From Tachypleus tridentatus (lineage: Eukaryota > Arthropoda > Merostomata > Xiphosura > Limulidae), in contig NC_134825.1 of assembly GCF_004210375.1 (NCBI RefSeq), positions 2,976,001 through 3,040,000 on the forward strand: a stretch of 64,000 bases of DNA, given 5' to 3'. The notes under the pieces were generated by a model. It was not told where the DNA came from, ran no database searches, and saw only the letters and a list, made by a program, of their open reading frames with translations. How positions within the stretch are numbered: the first letter of the stretch is position 1; the number at the start of each line of letters is the position of its first letter. This document shows, one piece after another, positions 1 through 11,183 of this stretch. The translations under genes and the position numbers were made by a program.

Positions 1-395
1 GTTGGTAACATAACTGTGTTATATCATTACTAATACTAACTGAAGAAGAACTGTAACATTACCAGTATGTTCATAACATAAGTGTTATATCATTAGTAAT
101 ACTGACTAAAGAAGAACTGTAACACCACCAGTACGTTGGTAACATAACTGTGTTACATCATTACTAATACTAACTGAAGTACTGTAACATTACCAGTATG
201 TTCATAACATAAGTGTTATACCATTACTAATACTTACTAAATAAGAACTGTAACACCACCAGTATGTTGGTAACATAACTGTGTTATATCATTACTAATA
301 CTAACTGAAGAAGAACTGTAACATTACCAGTATGTTCATAGCATAACTGTGTTATATCATTAGTAAAACTTACTAAAGAAGAACTGTAACACCAT
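1..395. repeat. 66-bp minisatellite, left edge of window
   Basis: About six units of roughly 66 bp occur in two alternating versions (one with 'gttggtaacataactg', the other with 'gttcataacataagtg'), giving a dimeric period near 132 bp. The array continues beyond the left edge. It lies downstream of the PNPLA8 exon at 482-748, inside the next intron of that minus-strand gene. Confidence 0.85.
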
Positions 396-481
396 CACAG
401 TCTATGTAGAATGACTGTAATACTAACTGTAATAATGACTCAGCAAAGACAAATAATGTTGTATAGGAGCTACCAACTTAC

Positions 482-748
482 GTGAGAAATCCAACCCACA
501 AGCTAGTATCATAGAAAGCATGGCTCCACATCAATCGTCCAGTCCCTAGCCAAGTGTTCTGTGTGAACATCTTTTCACTCATCTTTCTGTAGAGATTTTC
601 ACACTCATCAAGAGTCAGGTTCAGCCCTCCCAGTAACATGCACAGAATTGCTCCAGTACTCACCCCACACAGATAGTCAAATAGCTGGTGTATCCTTTTT
701 CCTGTTTTAGCTTCAATATACCTCATTATCTCAATGGCAAGTATACCC
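482..748 (-). CDS. PNPLA8: PNPLA8 (iPLA2-gamma) exon with the GXSXG lipase motif
   Basis: This internal exon encodes the core of a patatin-like phospholipase domain. The family hydrolyses fatty acyl ester bonds of membrane phospholipids without calcium; vertebrate PNPLA8 acts in mitochondria and peroxisomes. The visible peptide contains HQLFDYLCGVSTGAILC, in which GVSTG is the GXSXG nucleophile elbow, followed by LDECENLYRK and WSHAFYD, all characteristic of PNPLA8. The acceptor is minus-strand ttgcattacag before position 748, and the donor GTAAG lies at 481-477. The first base completes the Arg codon split from the exon at 2443-2597, so DGGGIR continues as GILA. The exon ends in phase 2. The catalytic Asp of the Ser-Asp dyad and the C-terminus are outside the window. 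The frame has no internal stop, so I treat it as a living gene. Confidence 0.92.
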
Positions 749-760
749 CTGTAATGCAAA

Positions 761-1045
761 CAGTTTATCACACATATATTGTTTAATTACACAGTTTATC
801 ACACATATATTGCTTAATTTGTTACACAGTTTATCACACATATATTGTTTAATTTGTTACACAGTTTATAACACATGTATTGTTTAATTTGTAACACAGT
901 TTATCACACATATATTGTTACACAGTTTATCACACACATATTGTTTAATTACACAGTTTATCACACACATATTGTTTAATTACACAGTTTATCACACATA
1001 TATTGTTTAATTACACAGTTTATCACACATATATTGTTACACAGT
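761..1045. repeat. Short AT-rich tandem repeat (23-35 bp units) abutting a splice acceptor
   Basis: About nine imperfect units share the core 'cagtttatcacacatatatt', with variable linkers (gtttaatt, gtttaatttgttac or gttac). The array starts 12 bp from the minus-strand splice acceptor of the PNPLA8 exon ending at 748, so the polypyrimidine and branch-point region of that intron is made of array sequence. Confidence 0.85.
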
Positions 1046-1141
1046 ACACAACAAGAACATAAATTAGCATTTATCAAGTCAATCTCACTCCTCATAACAC
1101 CAATTTGTAATCTCAGTAAAAAATTCAGTAGGTTAACACTG

Positions 1142-2128
1142 AAAGCAACACCTCATTCTTTATAACTTAGTTTACTTCAGTAAACAGTTCTGTATGTTAA
1201 CATTTGAGGCAACACCTCATTCTTTATAGCTTAGTTTACTTCAGTAAACAGTTCTGTATGTTAACATTTGATGCAACACCTCATTCTTTATAACTTAGTT
1301 TACTTCAGTAAACAGTTCTGTATGTTAACATTTGAGGGAACACCTCATTCTTTATAACTTAGTTTACTTCAGTAAACAGTTCTGTATGTTAACATTTGAG
1401 GGAACACCTCTTTCTTTATAACTTAGTTTACTTCAGTAAACAGTTCTGTATGTTAACATTTGAGGCAACACCTCATTCTTTATAACTTAGTTTACTTCAG
1501 TAAACAGTTCTGTATGTTAACATTTGATGCAACACCTCATTCTTTATGACTTAGTTTACTTCAGTAAACAGTTCTGTATGTTAACATTTGAAGCAACACC
1601 TCATTCTTTATAACTTAGTTTACTTCAGTAAACTGTTCTGTATGTTAACATTTGAGGCAACACCTCATTCTTTATAACTTAGTTTACTTCAGTTAACTGT
1701 TCTGTATGTTAACATTTGATGCAACACCTCATTCTTTATGACTTAGTTTACTTCAGTAAACAGTTCTGTATGTTAACATTTGATGCAACACCTCATTCTT
1801 TATAACTTAGTTTACTTCAGTAAACAGTTCTGTATGTTAACATTTGAAGCAACACCTCATTCTTTATAACTTAGTTTACTTCAGTGAACTGTTCTGTATG
1901 TTAACATTTGATGCAACACCTCATTCTTTATGACTTAGTTTACTTCAGTAAACAGTTCTGTATGTTAACATTTGATGCAACACCTCATTCTTTATAACTT
2001 AGTTTACTTCAGTAAACAGTTCTGTATGTTAACATTTGAAGCAACACCTCATTCTTTATAACTTAGTTTACTTCAGTTAACAGTTCTGTATGTTAACATT
2101 TGAGGCAACACCTCATTCTTCATAACTT
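1142..2128. repeat. 64-bp minisatellite, about 15 units, in PNPLA8 intron
   Basis: The word 'cctcattcttt' recurs at 1151, 1215, 1279 and on to 2111, an exact 64-bp spacing over 15 intervals. Units differ at a few diagnostic sites (gaggc, gatgc, gaagc; tataac versus tatgac). Variants in the right half recur every third unit, pointing to a 192-bp higher-order unit. Each unit contains the short palindrome GTTTACTTCAGTAAAC. Confidence 0.95.
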
Positions 2129-2442
2129 TTTTTTCAGTTTGCTATCTCAAGAAACTCATTGTTTATTAATATTCTAGTACTTATTTAATATTTTGGAATA
2201 AAACAAACTGTATATATACTTATAACAATTTCTTTAGTGTTGTACAGTAGAAGACTTCTGAAGATCAGTGTTCAAAACCATAAAGCAAATAAAATAACAA
2301 ATATATACGTTTCAGTTACCATGAAAAAGAAATAATTTTGAAAATAATTACTGGTGTTAATATTTTTCTTTTCATTCAACTGCTCCTTTGTTCTACTGTT
2401 AACACTTACCCTGTCACATTAATTATTATTAAGTATACCTAC
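2129..2442. other. Intron sequence, nothing recognised
   Basis: AT-rich intronic sequence of the minus-strand PNPLA8 gene between the 64-bp array and the next exon. I see no coding or repeat signal in it. Confidence 0.6.
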
Positions 2443-2597
2443 CTGATACCTCCTCCATCAATGCTTAATATTCTAATTCCTTTTCCTTTAGGTGGATCTA
2501 CATAACCCAACAAGGTTAACACTTCTCTTGCTTGACAAATAACTGCTGTATCATGAGTCCGTTCTCTCAGGTGAAGTACAACAGGTATTACTTTAGC
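2443..2597 (-). CDS. PNPLA8: PNPLA8 exon with the glycine-rich DGGGIR motif
   Basis: This 155-bp exon encodes the start of the patatin domain: VIPVVLHLRER, then VICQAREVLTLLGYVDPP, then KGKGIRILSIDGGGIR. The glycine-rich DGGGxR loop forms the oxyanion hole of patatin-type lipases, and the preceding 'LLGYVDP.KG.GIRILSIDGGG' pattern is diagnostic for PNPLA8. The acceptor is minus-strand 'ttcgtttag' before 2597 and the donor is 'ATCAG|GTAGGT' at 2443/2442. The exon starts in phase 0, matching the exon at 4705-4842, and ends after two bases of the Arg codon completed at 748. It is too short and interrupted to appear as a long reading frame by itself, but junction phases and family similarity agree. 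Confidence 0.92.
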
Positions 2598-4704
2598 CTA
2601 AACGAATATTTTCAGAAAATTATGTCTGTAATTTTCACAAATATGAGATGTATTATCTTGTAAATTCCTGGATAAACTGAAAATTTACTACAGATATTCT
2701 TAACTTTATATATATAGGCAGGTCAAGATACATGGCATGACCTTTCACAGTTACATTCAAGATTTAATTAAAACTTTGTTGTCAATGTACGACAATAGTC
2801 TCAGCATAAAAATATTTATGATGTCAAAGTTATGCAGCTTTATTTCCTTAATTTCTAAAGGAATTTTTTTTTAAATTATCAATCTTGAATCTTCTGTGTC
2901 ATGTGCTGCCTCTACTTTCCAATTTCTCTTTTGCACAATTTTCAATGAAAGAGGCTGGTAAGGTTTACAATGAATTAGAAATACAAACTACATATAATGA
3001 CATATAAAATATGAATATGATACTTCCTTCATTTGGTGACTTAAAATTTCCAAACTGACTATAAAACTTATCTCTGTGTAATTATTCACATGTACTTGTC
3101 TGACAGACATGTTTATAACCAAGAGGAATAGTGTATCTATACAAATCTTAACATCTCTTTATGTTAGGTAGTGAATGATTGTGAATCACAACAAAATAAT
3201 ATTTTGTGGAAAGTAATGTAATTTTTAAAATCCAGGTCAATATTAAACATTTTTCTCTGGTGTATGATGCATGTTTTGTGTTCTATGATGGATATTTGAT
3301 ATATATATATAGGAATTTTTATTTCATCTACCATCTTGGTGAAAAAAGTGAGGCTTAGAACAGTTACATCTGCAAGTGCAAAGATCAAACATGTCAGAGG
3401 ATGATGGTCCAAAGTACCAGTAAAAAACACAAATCTGAAGAAAAGCAGATGTGAATAAATCAAGTCAAAAGGTCATTCAATCAGACCAAGCCCCTGTTGA
3501 GATTGTTAACTCTTAAATGTATGATTGTATTTTGTATGGGTTGTTTTATTACATTGTTAAATTAAACTAGTGGATAAGACTTGACAGGAACTTTGTTCTT
3601 TGAATATTTTTATAATGTATAATGTTTTGTCTTTGTTACTTTGAATATTAAAAAAAAACATTTCATTGTTAAAGGTATTTTAAAAAAACAATTACAATTA
3701 CTTACTTTTGTTTCAATCAATGATTTGTATGTCTTTCTACATTCCATTCAGACCTTCTAATCTTTTCAAAAACATTTCCTGCAGTTCTGGTGATGCATAA
3801 TACAATACCTTTACTGCTTTTTTACTTGTTAATCAGATTTCAGTTGATACGTGTAATAAATTAAGCCCATTTTACTTTAATTGTTTTTCACATTTCTTTT
3901 CAGTGATTTTTTTCCTTTCAACCAGTCATTGAGGTATACTGGTATATCATAATTTAAATGAAGTGTTAAACAATAAACCAATTTGTTCATGTTTCAGGTC
4001 CATAATGTAGTGTAGATTCTTCACAAGCCCATTTTCTTTAAGTAACCATCAAACTATGATTTTATCTTTTTCTTTCACATTATAAACTATTCTTCCTGAA
4101 GTGTGAGCCATATTGGCTTAAACAGTTGAAAAGAAGCTTTTGGGTGTATTTAAATCCTGGCTGAAATATAGATAGCTATATAACACCAGGACACATGAGG
4201 TTATGAATCATTAATTGATTAAGAGAGCAAAATTACACCTTAAGGGAAGTTAAGGGAAGTTGTGCTGTTCTCTGCAAGGATTACTGTGGATGAAGGTCGT
4301 GTTGCCCTCAACGAGGATTACTGTGGATGAAGATCATGTTGCTCTTTACAAGGATTACTGTGGATGAAGATCGTGTTGCTCTTATTTGTGAAGGGTTTTA
4401 ATGTTGTGGCAATTACACCATAGGCTAGCACATTTAGACAAATGTAGGAATGGAAGTTTGTTCAAGGCTTCTTGTGACGTATGCAGGAAATTTCATGGTA
4501 GTTGGGTGTGACGTAATGGCTCTGTGTGGTATATAGAAGAAGGTATTATTCTTTAATAATTATTTTAATTAAAATAATGCAGACACAATTTTGTTTTTGG
4601 AGTACAGTGCGTCCAGGTAGCACGACAGTGTTAATAAATAAGATAAACTTGGCTTTGACTGAAACTACATGTTCAATTTAAACAAAAAAAGCATCAAGGT
4701 TTAC
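2598..4704. other. PNPLA8 intron, mostly unremarkable
   Basis: A 2.1 kb intron of the minus-strand gene. Apart from a three-copy 37-bp repeat near 4.3 kb and short AT runs (for example at 3299-3310), I see no coding segment or recognisable transposon. Confidence 0.55.
4274..4386. repeat. 37-bp repeat, three copies
   Basis: The word 'ggattactgtggatgaag' starts at 4278, 4315 and 4352, giving a 37-bp period with a few substitutions between copies. The sequence is unrelated to the 37-bp array at 41.9-43.8 kb. Confidence 0.85.
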
Positions 4705-4842
4705 CTTCATCAACATTCCTACAGATTCAGGGTAGAGAAGAAGATGTTTATGTATTCCTTCTAAGCGTGACAGCTGTGATGACACACTTGATGCTCCAGA
4801 CAACGACTTCACTAGAAACTTGCTTCGACTGTCCAGTTCTAA
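4705..4842 (-). CDS. PNPLA8: PNPLA8 exon before the patatin domain
   Basis: A 138-bp (46-codon) phase 0/0 exon. It encodes LELDSRSKFLVKSL, then SRLEGIHKHLLLYPESVGM, ending LMK, which aligns with the conserved stretch just before the patatin domain of PNPLA8 (in vertebrates 'DNRTRALVQAL...RVEELTFHLLEFPE'). The acceptor is minus-strand 'atattgtacag' before 4842 and the donor is 'ATGAAG|GTAAAC' at 4705/4704. It joins in frame to AKVIPVVLHL at 2597. The upstream intron of 5.9 kb holds an 83-bp satellite and a DIRS relic. Confidence 0.9.
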
Positions 4843-5879
4843 CTGTACAATATATTTGGAATATTTCACTAACAATTATCAAGCTACCGTTTCATGCAAG
4901 AATAATACAGAAGTACTTCAGTGACAATGGACAATGCATATCTAACAAGTTCAAGATGATGACAAAATGATTTAAAAATGGCTACTTTTAGATCATGACA
5001 CTATATGTAATTCAGCTATTATTCAATAAATGTGTTATACTGACACTAGCTGTAACATGATTTTAATACTACATTAACACCAACTACACTATTGTTTCAA
5101 TGATTTAACTTACATCACCTGTAACATGATTTCAATTGCTTAATTTACAATAGCTGTTGTGTTAACTATAACAATTTCAATAGCTACAATCAAAATATAT
5201 TACACTATGTATGCTCAGACATTTCTGAACTTAGTATTTTTAAGTTCTAAATCACAACCACATATTTCCATAGTAATAGCTTCTACTGCTTACTTTATTA
5301 TCACATAATAATGAATTTCATATTTCAATAACAGCACTTGGATGTAATTAAAAACATATGAATACAGTAGCAATGTTTAACACTATTCTTCCCAAATACA
5401 GCTTCTACAAAAATAGAAACAAAAAAATAGGTAAACACAGAGATTAAAATTTCATAACTAGTGAAAATACAGTCACTATAACAAAATTAAATGTATGTTA
5501 ACTAACAGAATATTTGATGATAACAGAATTTAAAACAAATTAGGTACTTGGCCAAGACTGTTAACCTTGATATGAACAGAAATAAATACAAACTATAGCA
5601 GTTTTAATATGAATTTTCTAGGCCTTATTTTCTTTTACAGAAGGAATTGTTTTATAAAACTGCTTAGAGAAACACATTTGTGCTTCTTACTTGACAATAT
5701 GTGTAAATTAAAAACCTCTAAACAGGTTAAGTTTGGTCTAAGAAAAATTGAGAAAAAAAAGTTGAAATCTGTAATAATCCTACTGTATTGCTCATTTACA
5801 GAGATTCAGTACAGTTGTCTGGAAAAACATGTTTAATGTGATGTTATTCATTAATACTCCACATGTTCAATATCATATT
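4843..5879. other. PNPLA8 intron, no recognised element
   Basis: AT-rich intronic sequence of the minus-strand gene. No repeat array or protein similarity was seen before the satellite at 5.88 kb. Confidence 0.5.
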
Positions 5880-7137
5880 CCATTTTACATTTATAAATTT
5901 GTTTGTTTCTCCCCCCTTTACATCAACACATCTTCACAAAAGTAATATTTCAATATATCTTATTGTTTATTATTGTTTTGTTTGTTTGTTTCGTCCCCCT
6001 TTACATCAACACATCTTCCCAAAAGTAATATTTCAATATATCTTATTGTTTATTATTGTTTTGTTTGTTTGTTTCTCCCCTTTACATCAACACATCTTCC
6101 CAAAGTAATATTTCAATATATCTTATTGTTTATTATTGTTTTGTTTGTTTGTTTCTCCCCTTTACATCAACACATCTTCCCAAAAGTAATATTTCAATAT
6201 ATCTTATTGTTTATTATTGTTTTGTTTGTTTGTTTCTCCCCCTTTACATCAACACATCTTCCCAAAAGTAATATTTCAATATATCTTATTGTTTATTATT
6301 GTTTTGTTTGTTTGTTTCTCCTCCTTTACATCAACACATCTTCCCAAAAGTAATATTTCAATATATCTTATTGTTTATTATTATTTTGTTTGTTTCTCCT
6401 CCTGTACATCAACACATCTTCCCAAAAGTAATATTTCAATATATCTTATTGTTTATTATTGTTTTGTTTGTTTCTCCCCCCTTTACATCAACACATCTTC
6501 CCAAAAGTAATATTTCAATATATCTTATTGTTTATTATTGTTTTGTTTGTTTCTCCTCCTTTACATCAACACATCTTCCCAAAAGTAATATTTCAATATA
6601 TCTTATTGTTTATTATTTTGTTTGTTTCTCCTCCTTTACATCAACACATCTTCCCAAAAGTAATATTTCAATATATCTTATTGTTTATTATTGTTTTGTT
6701 TGTTTCTCCCCCTTTACATCAACACATCTTCCCAAAAGTAATATTTCAATACATCTTATTGTTTATTATTGTTTTGTTTGTTTCTCCTCCTTTACATCAA
6801 CACATCTTCCCAAAAGTAATATTTCAATACATCTTATTGTTTATTATTATTTTGTTTGTTTCTCCTCCTTTACATCAACTCATCTTCCCAAAAGTAATAT
6901 TTCAATATATCTTATTGTTTATTATTATTTTGTTTGTTTGTTTCTCCCCCCTTTACATCAAAATATATTACAATATATTACTTTTGGGAAGTAATATTTC
7001 AATATATCTTATTGTTTATTATTGTTTTGTTTGTTTCTCCTCCTTTACATCAACACATCTTCCCAAAAGTAATATTTCAATATATCTTATTGTTTATTAT
7101 TGTTTTGTTTGTTTGTTTCTCCCCTTACCTCAACACA
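5880..7137. repeat. About 80-bp satellite, roughly 16 units, in PNPLA8 intron
   Basis: The unit runs through 'tttacatcaacacatcttcc', 'gtaatatttcaatatatctt', then attgtttattattgttttg and a variable (gttt)n plus cytosine stretch. Length varies from about 77 to 83 bp through gains and losses of gttt and of c/t in the pyrimidine run. Long overlapping plus-strand reading frames across it (up to 231 codons) are artefacts of the repeat. The last unit has 'acctcaacaca' instead of 'acatcaacaca', like the isolated monomers beyond the DIRS relic at 10.25 kb. Confidence 0.95.
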
Positions 7138-7144
7138 GGTAAGG

Positions 7145-10100
7145 GCAGCCCATCATGGCATAAGATGAATTTGGAAGAAATCCATCAATAATAAAAAAGT
7201 AGGAAAGATGAATACTCTACAGTATTGAGAAAAATGAAAGGTATGAGACAAGACCATCCACCCATTAACTTGAGATCAAGGAGACAGAGGATACTAACTG
7301 AAAAGCCAAGTGAGGAAATCTACAATACAAGGAACATTGGATTGAGCAGGGAAAAATCCTTGACCCAAAGACCAATAGTAGAAAATTTTCCATTTAGTAT
7401 GATAAGTTTCCATGGAGGAAGAGTGAATGGAACAAGCCATAAAAAAAGCTGCCTGGTGGAACAAGTCAGGTCTAGTTGCTAAAAGCCTAATAAAAAAAAT
7501 CAAAACAGGTGTGATGACCATGAAGGACAGAAAGGTTGGATTAAATACTAGCAACTGAGGTTGATAAAGATGGGATGGGGTCAGAGGAAGAGGTAAGCTG
7601 GAGTTGAAACCATGGCCAAACCAAGCAGCAAAAACCAACAAGAAAGACCTGAAATGAAGTGGCATAGATAATTAAAATCAGCCACGAAGGACAAATATAC
7701 AGATGTTTGTTGGTTAAGACCTGGCTGAAAGCACCAACAGCCAAAAAAGTGGATGAGAGTATGGATAACAAAACAAAGATAATTTGTGATTGAGAGATGT
7801 GGCAAAAATCCCAACATAAGGAGTACCCCAATGAAAGCACACCCATTTACAAACACAAGGATCAAAAGACCCCTGTCTTGGATAGACTTTGTCTGAAAAG
7901 AAAGACAATTCATGACATGATTCAAACATCCAGAACATGACATGACATACATTGATATGAATATCTAGCATGTGTGCCCCAAAAAAGATGATATAAAATA
8001 TAAATACAGAGAAATTGATAATGGGTGCCACCCTGGTGACTGAGATAAGGATCCATTGTTAAAATTGTCAGAATAGATTGTTATCAGATGATTTCTGGTA
8101 ACATGGAGAAAATGCACCAAAGCACTACATGCAGATGCAGCTAAAAGCTCCAAGCTGTTGATATGATAACATCTCTTATTCAAAGTTTCCTCTTGTTCAG
8201 CCCATACACCTACATTCTTCAAGAGATACATCTGTGCAAATGTATAAATCTGGACACAGAGGAGGAAACAGGTCACCTGCCAACATGTGAATATTGTTCA
8301 AACACTAATGCACAATGGTGAGAGGAAAATTAATATGAGCCATCAAATGATCCCTTGCAAGACTACACTGGTCATTAAGATCCCACTGAAGAACCCACAT
8401 GAGCCCAACCTAAGACGATAAGAGGGGCTGTGGAAGACCATATCCCCAAAAAGTGATATAACCTTGCAAGCTATAACAGAAGCAGTATTAAAAGTCTCTA
8501 GAACTGAAAGCTGAGAAGGGTGATGAAAGAAAAAACACCCAAAGGACAAGATATTTGGTAGGCCACAGGAATGACTTCTCAAATTTGGTTAACCGCTCCA
8601 CCCAAGCTGTTTCCAGGAGCCAAAGATGAGTGTAATAGCTACATTCCTGTTTGGAATGAGCTAACAGTAGTCAGTCATCCATATGATGATGAAAGAACAA
8701 CCCAAGAGCATGCAAGTGACAAGTAAATGTCTAACCACCTGACAAAAATCACATGGGACTGAAGTAAGCCTGAAGGGCAGTGCACAAAACTGATAACTAT
8801 TTTATGGTGAACAAACTGAAGAAAAGGTCACAAATGATGAGACATCAGGATATGCAAATAAGTATTCATGACACTCACCTTGGTCATCAATAAGCCTGAA
8901 GAAAAAGTCCACCTAAGAGTCAGTAACAATTTTATGGTGAAATAGGGCAGATTGAGAAATTGAAGCAGGACAAATCTACTACAGGCTGCCAATTTTCAAT
9001 TTTCTTGGGTACAAAAACAGACAGGAATAAGAGCTTGTAGAAAAATGAAAACAGGTTCAATAGCCTGTTGAAACACAAGGTCTTGTACCACTTCTGACAG
9101 ACACTGGCTGGTGGTAAGATCCTAAAGGAAACTAGTACCTAACAGAAAGCAGGAGGGAGAAATTATAAAACATGTCTCTGTGATAAAACCCAAGAAACCC
9201 ATGAATCTGTGGTCAAAGAACACTTAACTGGAAGAAATTTGTACAACCAAGCTCCCACCAGACAGAAATCCACTAGGTAGTCACTGGTAATGTTGGTAAC
9301 ATGTTCATCTATGTCGAATAAGAATGAGATGAAAAGCCCCTGGAAGGAGAAGCAAGTAAAGGCTGAAAAAGACTAGGACAGGAAAGAGGAACTGAGGCAT
9401 GCCTTGCCTCTGACTGCAAGTCATGCCACAAAAGAGGAAGGGTAGACTGTTGATGCACAGACTCCAAACAATTCCAAAGCCTCAATCACAGAAATGAAAA
9501 TGCAACACCTATGAAAAGGGGCCATACATAAATCCCTAAAATAAGGGGTAGCAAACAAAACTGGGACAAGGCTACATCTTGACACAGAAGTTCTCACAAC
9601 AGAGGAACCACGAGTGCAAAGTAAAAGCCAAAGATGACAACCTAGCCAAAGTGGAGGTAATAACGGAGAGATTTTTCATGCGGAGGGCAAGGCATGCTGG
9701 TTCACTCAATCAGTTGTAAAGCAAATTGCTTAGCATAAACACTAATGTAAAGAGAGGATGGAAAAACTAAATATGATACTGGAAGTGTAACATTAACCTT
9801 AAGGTACACTGTAGATATATATATTAAACAAAAGTGTTTGATGTAAAAATAAGGGAGTGTGAGAAAAAAATAATGAATGGGAAATTAATTTAAAGTAAAA
9901 AACTTCTTCAATGTAAAGGGGAAAAAATTTAATGAAGAAATCACATTTGGAAATTAAATGATTTAATGTACCAGCACATGAATAGCACCAAAAGAATAAA
10001 ACATCTGAAGATGAATATAGCCCAACAAAGTGACAGTTCTACAGAATTGAACAAAGGGAGTCACATGCATCATGAGAGCATGTCGAGCTCTCAGCAGTGG

Positions 10101-10230
10101 AGGATTGTCACATGATGATTTGCATGAGAGCTAATCAACCAAATCCAACTGAGGGGAGATATAAATCTTGTGGCATGCTTTTTTTTTTGCATACAGAGGA
10201 TAGCACTGAATAAAAATAGCTATTTATGTG
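7145..10230 (-). mobile_element. DIRS-type retrotransposon relic 1 (minus strand)
   Basis: A decayed DIRS-like (tyrosine recombinase) retroelement, read on the minus strand from right to left. The right part (about 9000-10230) has no motif I recognise and may be gag. The RT active-site region is at about 8850-8900 (VSVMNTYLHI, the degenerate 'DAYxHI' motif). The catalytic box is at 8672-8695, read as HHMDDY. RNase H lies at 7965-8276 (NSLELLAASACSALVHF and IYSDN). The DIRS-typical 'WGTPYVGIFATSLNHKL' is near 7790-7840. The N-terminus of the tyrosine recombinase is at about 7294-7420 (TYHTKWKIFYYWSLGQG, then VDFLTWLF). It is broken by many stops and frameshifts. The recombinase catalytic half is missing at the left, where the satellite begins. 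The element sits in the PNPLA8 intron in the same orientation as the gene. Confidence 0.75.
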
Positions 10231-10240
10231 AGTAGAGATA

Positions 10241-10365
10241 ATGTACCATATTGGAATGCAATATTTTAATGTATCCTGTTGTTTATTGTTTTGTTTTTCC
10301 TCTCCTTTACCTCAACAGATCTTCCTGAATGTGATATTTCAATGTATCCCATTGTTTATCAATTC
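10241..10365. repeat. Diverged monomers of the 80-bp satellite
   Basis: About one and a half diverged units of the 5.88-7.14 kb satellite, in the same orientation, lie on the far side of DIRS relic 1 (shared order: aatatttyaatrtatc, attgtttatt, gttttgttt, tttacctcaaca, atcttcc). This suggests the retroelement landed in an ancestral unit and only the left side was later amplified. Confidence 0.7.
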
Positions 10366-10766
10366 CAAAAATGTGTCATCTTTTAATATATTAAACCTGT
10401 TAGTTATCCTTCACTCTCACCAAACATTCAGATGTTATGTAGAATCAATGATGTTGTAACACATACAATTATTGTGTCTTGCCTTCCACATCACATTTCA
10501 ACATATCCTATATTTAGTTTTATTTGTTCTCTATATATCTTATTACTAATTTTTATTCTACTTTCACACTTTATCTCAGGTTTTAACATACTCTTGTTTT
10601 CAGACATTACACAAGGTTTTAACATAATCTGAAAGTTTGTTTATTATATTAATATTTTTTCTTATCATTTGTTATTAATTCCTTTAGAATTGGACTAATT
10701 TTACTTCTGCTTTAATACTAAGGTCTTCATTTGTTTCATAATCAAGACATTCCACACAAACTCTAC

Positions 10767-11183
10767 CTTTGAAATACGCATTTTTGAAGACTTTACTTTT
10801 TTGGAGTCCACAATACTTTGTTTTGCAGGTTTATCATAACTGACATCTTCCAACACCCACTCAGTAAGAGCTTTCTCAAGCTTGTTGTCCTGTGAAGCCT
10901 CTAATTTCTTGTTTGTCTTGCTTGACAATGTCTTAGCTGATGGTCTAAGTGAAAATGTTAGCAAGCTCCATTGTTTTAAATCACTCAATTTTTTAAAATC
11001 TACATGCCTTAAGTTGTTAGTGAGGAAGTAAGACCAACTCTGAGAGGGTTTCTCACTGTCACTGGAACTTGCTGGCAATAATGTGACCCTTGATGACCTC
11101 GTAAAGGGCAAAGTTTTTAAAACTCTGGATGCTACATCCTTCAGAAAAGAAAAGTTCCGCACACTGGATGGAGGTTGAGCCAT
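10767..11183 (-). CDS. PNPLA8: Probable first coding exon of PNPLA8
   Basis: An open 139-codon exon runs from ATG at 11183 (MAQPPSSVRNFSFLKDVASR) to a donor 'TCAAAG|GTAGAG' at 10767/10766. Minus-strand 'ttgttttcag' directly precedes the ATG, so an untranslated exon should lie upstream. The peptide is basic and rich in Ser, Thr and Lys with few acidic residues near the start, as expected for the poorly conserved, mitochondrion-targeted N-terminal part of PNPLA8. It ends KKVKSSKMRISK in phase 0, which joins LELDSRSKFLVK of the next exon. The join resembles the Lys/Arg-rich stretch before the conserved region in vertebrate PNPLA8. Assignment rests on phase, position and composition rather than strong residue identity. 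Additional exons inside the 5.9 kb intron cannot be excluded. Confidence 0.7.

Noticed and set aside
5863..7191. Overlapping plus-strand open frames up to 231 codons with hydrophobic repeats
   Set aside because: They lie wholly in the 80-bp satellite, appear in all three frames, and shift at every unit-length change. They are products of the repeat.
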